The position numbers were made by a program, and so were the translations under genes. A stretch of DNA of 53,366 bases from an uncultured Candidatus Saccharibacteria bacterium (GTDB lineage Bacteria; Patescibacteriota; Saccharimonadia; Saccharimonadales; Saccharimonadaceae). The first letter of the stretch is position 1; every line of letters begins with the position of its first letter. Below the pieces are notes generated by a model that was not told where the DNA came from, did not search any database, and saw nothing but the letters and a program-made list of their open reading frames with translations. This document shows positions 48,608-53,366 of this stretch, one piece after another. The stretch lies in assembly GCA_938046115.1 (NCBI GenBank), contig CALIXX010000039.1, positions 1-53,366 on the forward strand, in the 5' to 3' direction.

Positions 48608-49035
48608 TAATTTAGTAGTCACTTTAACTACTTCATATGATGAGATTCTCGTGCTGAACATAGCACGACTAACGTCATATATCATCAAACTTTCCTAACC
48701 GCAGAATACTACATTAGATATTCAAGTGCTTTCAACTGCTGGACTTGCTTTGATGATATACCACCAACCCTAAAGTTAACGACACTTACACCTACATTAA
48801 GTCTCTCAAGCTTACTTGAGCCAACACTGTCTTTGCGCGAAACTCTTTTGTAGCCTCTGGTAAATCAGATAAATTTGGCCGTACAGACTGATACCTTCTA
48901 GTAATTTACCACCATTCTTATATATCTCCTATCAAACTTTGTAGTACTTGTGCAATCGTGTGATTTGGCGTAGCCATTGTTCTTGACTCGCAATAATGAG
49001 ATACAAGCCCACCTTAGTGGCTAAAGAAACTATTT
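48608..49035. other. intergenic stretch with gene remnants
   Basis: 428 bases before the stop of grpB. The minus strand at 48709-48864 reads as an open, protein-like but start-less frame (see that entry); the rest shows nothing I can support. Confidence 0.35.
48709..48864 (-). pseudogene. possible gene remnant, 51 codons without a start
   Basis: Between an upstream TGA and the TAG at 48709 lies a frame reading GYKRVSRKDSVGSSKLERL, NVGVSVVNFRVGGISS and KQVQQLKALEYLM. The composition is that of a real protein end, but no start codon or ribosome site is available, and other frames upstream are also partly protein-like. I take it as the C-terminal remnant of a decayed gene; family unknown. Confidence 0.3.
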
Positions 49036-49590
49036 CTATTTATCTGAGACGCTCCACACAAAAGCTGCTTTACCCGCCGTATATGCCTCTCTGTTGTGTC
49101 GATACTGCTGTGCCAGCTCATGTTTGAGTTTGGTATACTTCTCACGCAAGACACGGCTACTCCGCAGGCGATCACGAAAGATAATCTTTGGCGATGGCAT
49201 CGCCTCTACCTGCTCGATATGGAGATGGTACTTCTGTTGCAGCGGACTATCTACGTCATACCCTTTGCCAAACTCCATTGTCAGCTCCGTCTCAGCATTG
49301 GTCATATTTTCGTAGCCAAGCGGGCGAAGTTGCTCTATCAGCCGTTGCTTCGTTCTACTATCAAGCTTGCTTACAATGAGTAGGCTATCAATAATTGGTT
49401 TGGCTGCCAATCCCGGCACCGCTGTGCTACCAATATGCTCGATGGCACACACCTCATCACCCAGCGCACCACTTACCCGCGCTGCCTCAGCCATGAATAA
49501 CTGTTTCCACCGTTCATCATATGGTATCACCTCTATAGGAAAGAGCTGTCCAATTTCTTCTGGTGTCATGGCATCGAATTTGCTCATCAT
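49036..49590 (-). CDS. GrpB-family protein (UPF0157, nucleotidyltransferase-like)
   Basis: 184 residues with the GrpB core: VIPYDERWKQLFMAEAARV, AIEHIGSTAVPGLAAKPIIDSLL, RPLGYE, and a C-terminal FRDRLRSSRVLREKYTKLKHEL. The family adopts a nucleotidyltransferase fold; its substrate is not established. GAGG stands 5 bases before the ATG. It begins two bases after the stop of the peptidase-like gene, in the same operon. Confidence 0.9.
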   Translation of the reverse strand: MMSKFDAMTPEEIGQLFPIEVIPYDERWKQLFMAEAARVSGALGDEVCAIEHIGSTAVPGLAAKPIIDSLLIVSKLDSRTKQRLIEQLRPLGYENMTNAETELTMEFGKGYDVDSPLQQKYHLHIEQVEAMPSPKIIFRDRLRSSRVLREKYTKLKHELAQQYRHNREAYTAGKAAFVWSVSDK

Positions 49591-49592
49591 GG

Positions 49593-50174
49593 TTACCTCT
49601 TTATATGAACATGCTCACCTTCATGCAGTCGCACTGTTGGCACCGTAGGAAATGCCGTTGCGAGCGCATCGGCATCTGCAACAGTACGCCGCTCCGCAGG
49701 ATTATCAGCATTATAATGGACAACGACATTCATTGGCAAGATAGCCGAACCAGCATCAACTCCTCGATGGCTTAAAAAATGCTGTGCAAGATAATTCGCT
49801 CCAGCTGATGAGCCAATATAAACTTTGCCACGCAGTAGTCATTCTACCTCTGAGAAGTCATGAAGTTCTTGTAAAAGTCGGGTTGTCCTACCACCGTGAA
49901 CGTAGATAATATGAGCACGTCGAACTTGCTCAGCAAAACGGCCTTTGATTGCCAATTCTCGTTTCGCCGCAGGGAGATATTGGTTATACCAGCCCGCCCA
50001 ATCATCAAACTTCTGTTGCCATTCTTCATGCGGGCTAGCAAAGAACACATCAAGAATCTGAAGTTCATCTTGCCGTCCTGCAAAGAAATCTTGCAAATAG
50101 CTACCAAAGTTACCGACCCAACGCTCTGCACCACCGCAAAGGATATATGTCGTAAGGACCCTTTCTCGCGTCAT
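49593..50174 (-). pseudogene. S51-type peptidase (PepE-like) gene with an in-frame stop
   Basis: The first 111 codons (TYILCGGAERWVGNFGSYL near the start, RRAHIIYVHGGRTTRLLQEL later) end at a TGA (49839-49841). The same frame then continues for 81 codons with GKVYIGSSAGANYLAQHF, the serine nucleophile motif of S51 peptidases, and ends at TAA, two bases before grpB. The TGA replaces a sense codon between VE and LLRGK. Translation would lose the catalytic serine, so the gene is probably dead, unless the stop is read through. The length without the stop (193) fits the family, although the protein is more divergent than PepE itself. Confidence 0.7.
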
Positions 50175-50198
50175 ACCGATCCTCTACTAGGCAAAGCG

Positions 50199-50702
50199 TT
50201 ACCGTTCCTCTATCATCTGCACCACACCCGTCTCATTATACCTCTGGTAGGCAGTGAGAATTTGGCGTGTGGCGTCGTTGGTATTGAGCCGCAAGGCTTC
50301 GTCTAGCGAAAACCACTGGCCTGTCGCTACTTCCTCAGTATCGGTGTGCGATGCCTCGCTTTGCCATTGCTTGAGGCAAAACACTACGGTAAAGGCTTGT
50401 GTGTCACCATCAGGATAATGATACACCCGCCCTGGGCCAGACTGTGTTGCAAAGAGCTCAAGGTCGCTGGCGTGCGCAGTGATTCCTGCTTCTTCGCGTA
50501 GTTCATGTAGTGCCGCGCTGGCGTAACTATCGCCTTCTTCGACGTGGCCACCTACTGTGCTCCAGCGGTCGAATGCCTTAGCGTAGATGAGTTTGACGCG
50601 CCCTGCTTCATCAACCGGCAAGACATCAACAGTTGTCGTGAGTAATTTCTTATCCCCAACCTTCTGGCGCAACTGCCACACATACGAGCCAACGTACCCC
50701 AT
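50199..50702 (-). CDS. Nudix hydrolase
   Basis: About 167 residues. The Nudix box is complete: GGHVEEGDSYASAALHELREEAGI (G-x5-E-x7-R-E-x2-E-E-x-G), within a typical Nudix fold. Substrate is not evident; the DKKLLTTTVDVLPVDEAGRVKL start and C-terminal WFSLDEALRL are ordinary for house-cleaning or signalling Nudix enzymes. GGGAG lies 7 bases before the ATG at 50702, just past the stop of the YdcF-like gene. Confidence 0.88.
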   Translation of the reverse strand: MGYVGSYVWQLRQKVGDKKLLTTTVDVLPVDEAGRVKLIYAKAFDRWSTVGGHVEEGDSYASAALHELREEAGITAHASDLELFATQSGPGRVYHYPDGDTQAFTVVFCLKQWQSEASHTDTEEVATGQWFSLDEALRLNTNDATRQILTAYQRYNETGVVQMIEER

Positions 50703-50704
50703 AT

Positions 50705-51547
50705 TCACACTCCCTTCTCTGCCGCCAGCAGATGATCAATGGTACTTTCTATTATGATTTTAGCATATTCGTTGAGGATGAGGCGGCGGCCACGGTCGGT
50801 TGCTATCCACGTGTTCACTCTCAAGGCTGGGCTTGGCTCAGGGCTTGCAGTAAAGATCTCTACTGGCCACGGCGCAAACTTATACATATTCATCTCTGCA
50901 CGGCGAACATTAAATTCGCTCGTCACCAGTGTAATGCGCTGTGGACGCCACAGCATCGCTTCCCAGCAGTCAATACTGCGCTTCACATTGTCTGGGATGG
51001 ATATTGATCGATCTTCGATGATGATATCTCTTGCCGGGACACCATGGTCTCGAGCATACTCCGCCATGCGCCAAGCTTCGGCCATAGGAGTATCTTTGCC
51101 GTAGGCAACTGCCCAGCGCGGTGAAGCACCAGCAATCGTTATTTTGGGGGCAACACCAGCATGATACAACTCCACTGCAGTAGCAATTCGCCGATTCTCT
51201 GCCGAGCCAAACACCAGTACGACATCCGACGGCCTTGGTGGGTTACCCTTTGCGAGCACCTCGTAGAGTGTAGCAGCTTCGCTATGATGAGCATGTTGAG
51301 CCAGGTGATCAGCGAATTGCACTGTAAACTGATGAAGCTTCGATATAGTATCATCAAAATCATACACTGTATAATGATCAAAAACAGCTGTATCGATACC
51401 AGCGTTATGTGCAATCCGTTTCAGCTCCGCAAACAACCACAGCCGTGCGTCAAGATAATCCTGGTGCCGAGCTAACCGTGGCGATTCTTGGCGCATCATT
51501 GTGCGCAGTTCACTGGCCGATGGCAATTCTACACTACTCGTCCGCAC
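50705..51547 (-). CDS. YdcF-like protein (DUF218 family)
   Basis: 280 residues. The C-terminal two thirds match DUF218: DVVLVFGSAENRRIATAVELYHAG, KITIAGASPRWAV, DIIIEDRSISIPDNVKRS and RITLVTSEFNVRRAEM. The N-terminal 95 residues are an extra helical region. There is no signal peptide, so it is cytosolic, unlike the membrane-bound SanA/YdcF types. The start is GTG, with GGAG six bases upstream, overlapping the end of the preceding Nudix gene. Confidence 0.82.
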   Translation of the reverse strand: MRTSSVELPSASELRTMMRQESPRLARHQDYLDARLWLFAELKRIAHNAGIDTAVFDHYTVYDFDDTISKLHQFTVQFADHLAQHAHHSEAATLYEVLAKGNPPRPSDVVLVFGSAENRRIATAVELYHAGVAPKITIAGASPRWAVAYGKDTPMAEAWRMAEYARDHGVPARDIIIEDRSISIPDNVKRSIDCWEAMLWRPQRITLVTSEFNVRRAEMNMYKFAPWPVEIFTASPEPSPALRVNTWIATDRGRRLILNEYAKIIIESTIDHLLAAEKGV

Positions 51548-52112
51548 GAGAATCTCCTACCCGCTGAAGGCTGCTAGCGAGCAAAGCCCAGGCAGCGAGC
51601 ATGGCGTAGTTGGTGATTACACCAGTAGCGACCATGCGGTGGATGGTGGCAATTGGCAGCCACTCCGAAATGATTTGCTCGGTGTCATCTGGCTGGTGTT
51701 GATGGTTTGTCCCAGCATATTCGCCGTAAACTACATGGAGTTTCGCACTGGTGCGACGATTGTCGGCATAGAGCCAACCACACGCTCGCACACCTGTCAT
51801 GGCAATGCCCGACTCCTCAGCCAGCTCTCGCTGCGCCGCCGCACACACATCCTCGCCCGCTTCGATCTTCCCGCCCGGGAACTGATACAACACTTCATCC
51901 ACTGGGTATGAATACTCTTGCTGTACCAAAATATTATCGCCTCGGCGACACACCACGATTACTCCACCATGCCCATGGTAGGGGTAATGGACATATTGGA
52001 TGGTCTTCCCATTTGGCAGCTCTACTGTATCTTCTGCGACGGTGAGTCGAGGGTGCTCGAAGAGCGTCCGCGACGACAGCATGCGCCATTTTTGCAGCTG
52101 ATGTGATGACAT
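51534..52112 (-). CDS. ADP-ribose pyrophosphatase-like Nudix hydrolase (NudF type)
   Basis: 192 residues. Nudix box PGGKIEAGEDVCAAAQRELAEESGI inside the ADPRase-type layout: VELPNGKTIQYVHYP, GGVIVVCRRGDNILVQQEYSYPVDEVLYQFPGG (two pieces here), and acidic residues after the box. It should cleave ADP-ribose or a related nucleoside diphosphate sugar. TATTTT ends 7 bases before the ATG, no ribosome site. First of the block of overlapping or closely spaced genes 52112 to 49036. Confidence 0.9.
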   Translation of the reverse strand: MSSHQLQKWRMLSSRTLFEHPRLTVAEDTVELPNGKTIQYVHYPYHGHGGVIVVCRRGDNILVQQEYSYPVDEVLYQFPGGKIEAGEDVCAAAQRELAEESGIAMTGVRACGWLYADNRRTSAKLHVVYGEYAGTNHQHQPDDTEQIISEWLPIATIHRMVATGVITNYAMLAAWALLASSLQRVGDSRADE

Positions 52113-52141
52113 GGTTGGTAAAATACGGATAATAGCTTTAC

Positions 52142-52756
52142 CTATTTGACCCTTTCTTGATGAAATTCATTTTTCTTAACCCTAGGGATACGACGACGAG
52201 ACAACATCATAGCCAACCACAAACAGCCACTGCATAGAACAAATCCAATTGTCGCAGGGGCAATCACCGCCAGACCAGCTTCACCAGAAAAAGTTATGCT
52301 CCACAGCAATTTACCGGCAGCCATTAACGCCATGACTGCTACGCCCAGCCAGATATTTCGCCACCACAATGCCGCTGCTAAAGCACTAAAGGATAATGGT
52401 ATAAGCAATGTGAGAAAAATCTTACGTAATGTCCATTCACCCTGTAAATACTGCTGCTCAACTTGCAAAAACTGTTGCACCTGTGAATTCGTTTCACTGG
52501 GCGCAGCAAACCACCCCATGCTGGTCAAGGTCAAGAATATCACCAGCATTATCCCTGCCCAGCTCCGCCGATAGGCAAACCAGCAAAATGGTATCAAAAA
52601 TAACGGGCGGATATACCAGCTCAGCTGATTATGGTGCCGCTGCCACAGCCAATCCCAAAAACTCGGAACAGTAAATGCCACGACGATGAATAGTATAATC
52701 AGGCCAGCAAACAAGACGGCGATGAATGTGTCATACTTTTTTATCGCAGCCATCAT
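52142..52756 (-). CDS. hypothetical membrane protein
   Basis: 204 residues with about six membrane helices, many Trp residues and a basic C-terminal tail (SRRRIPRVKKNEFHQERVK). No family recognised. TATAGT ends 7 bases before the ATG, and TTGAGT, 16 bases further up, includes the last codons of the lepA N-terminal half, so its promoter lies on the island/lepA junction. Confidence 0.62.
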   Translation of the reverse strand: MMAAIKKYDTFIAVLFAGLIILFIVVAFTVPSFWDWLWQRHHNQLSWYIRPLFLIPFCWFAYRRSWAGIMLVIFLTLTSMGWFAAPSETNSQVQQFLQVEQQYLQGEWTLRKIFLTLLIPLSFSALAAALWWRNIWLGVAVMALMAAGKLLWSITFSGEAGLAVIAPATIGFVLCSGCLWLAMMLSRRRIPRVKKNEFHQERVK

Positions 52757-52783
52757 ACGATAAACTATATCACTATATTACAA

Positions 52784-53366
52784 CTACTCAAAGTATTTCT
52801 TGAGTGTCACCGTATCCCCCACCCGCGCCTCACGCGTGGTCTTCAGGTTGGTGACGATGTAGCCGATTTCGCCTGTACCAAGCAGTGGATCAGACTGCAT
52901 AGTTGGGCTGAGATGTCCCACTTCCAGGGCGAGACCGCGGGCTCCGGTAGCCATCATGGTGATGTCCGCGCCTTTGGGCACTGTGCCATCTACCACGCGC
53001 ACGTAGAGGATAACCCCACGGTAGTCATCATAGTAGCTATCAAAAATCAGGGCACGCGTTGGTACGGCTGGCCTATCACTACCCTGCGCGGCCATACTCT
53101 CAGCCTGCACCGCTAGTGGCGATACTGGTGCTGGGATGCGCTCGACGATAGCCCGCAGTACCTGCGGTACATTCTGCCCAGTCTTGGCTGAGATATGAAT
53201 AATATCGCTCTCATCACAGCCGAGTAGATTAATCACCTGCTTGGAGACGCGCGGCACATCGGCTGCTGGCAGGTCAACTTTGTTGAGCACCGGGATGATG
53301 GTAAGGTCTTGCTCCATCGCGAGATACACATTGGCCAGCGTCTGCGCCTGGATCCCCTGGCTGGCA
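52784..53366 (-). pseudogene. lepA: elongation factor 4 (LepA), N-terminal half, cut by the window edge
   Basis: The frame enters from outside the window (SQGIQAQTLANVYLAME at the edge) and covers the end of the GTPase domain (IIPVLNKVDLPAA, the NKxD motif; HISAKTGQNVP, the SAK motif) and domain II (RALIFDSYYDDYRGVILYVRVVDG, GEIGYIVTNLKTTREARVGDTVTL). It then ends as KKYFE-stop at the point where domain III should begin. The rest of the protein is at 45140-46099. The last five residues and the stop look like sequence acquired at the break. Confidence 0.9.

Noticed and set aside
49593..50174. Genome-wide UGA recoding (as in Gracilibacteria or SR1)
   Set aside because: TGA ends many other genes here at expected positions and takes part in ATGA overlaps (murT/gatD, pilins, phosphatase), so one in-frame TGA is a local event.

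Overview
The window looks like a chromosomal segment of a Patescibacteria (CPR) bacterium, most probably a Candidatus Saccharibacteria (TM7) relative. This is inference: genes are small and tightly packed, every gene where I checked a start or stop fits the standard bacterial code (TGA stop codons sit inside overlapping ATGA junctions, so TGA is not recoded), and the gene set pairs a minimal cell-wall and information core with several type IV pilins, a membrane-bound Clp-type ATPase and a MurT/GatD pair. Base composition is roughly balanced by eye.

Layout. 1-1600: decayed recombinase remnant beside tRNA-Glu, then a strong promoter, a structured RNA candidate and its terminator. 1600-5400: histidine kinase / response regulator pair, an unknown protein, tRNA-Arg, a TM2-domain protein, tRNA-Lys. 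5400-13740: folD, murB, three pilin-like genes and a major-pilin-like gene, glyA, and a murA that carries an N-terminal helix-turn-helix (HTH) domain. 13740-24540: tRNA-His, an MFS permease, tRNA-Arg, a queuosine-precursor transporter and tgt, a sugar transferase, an HD hydrolase / histidine phosphatase operon between related inverted repeats, tRNA-Gly, and a membrane-anchored AAA+ unfoldase with a small membrane partner. 24540-32000: murT-gatD, OpgC-like and GT-C membrane enzymes, tRNA-Arg, a DUF308 protein, a lone pilin, a P-loop kinase. 32000-37200: a twin-arginine signal protein, a speH-DUF4178-membrane spermidine synthase cluster, an unknown gene and an FKBP isomerase. 37200-41550: the hrcA-grpE-(membrane protein)-dnaK heat-shock region with three CIRCE operators. 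41550-45140: a pair of CxxC paralogues, an LssY_C protein, gmk. 45140-53366: the elongation factor 4 gene (lepA), cut into two by about 6.7 kb of accessory genes (two Nudix hydrolases, YdcF-like, GrpB, a broken S51-like peptidase gene and a frameshifted HTH-repeat gene).

The strongest novel signal is a possible peptidoglycan regulatory circuit. The MurA enzyme is fused to an Xre-type HTH domain, and the same inverted repeat (ATATATCA-N4-TGATATAT) lies inside the promoter of that gene and inside the promoter of murB, the next enzyme of the pathway. Both genes appear to be transcribed from the A of their ATG, so a bound repressor would sit on promoter DNA directly in front of the start codon.

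A second window-wide signal is promoter geometry. Many genes have a -10 hexamer ending 6-7 bases before the start codon, no Shine-Dalgarno sequence, and often a matching -35 box 17-18 bases further up. This predicts widespread leaderless mRNAs and it fixes many start codons. Operon-internal genes instead carry AGGAG-type ribosome sites or ATGA overlaps.
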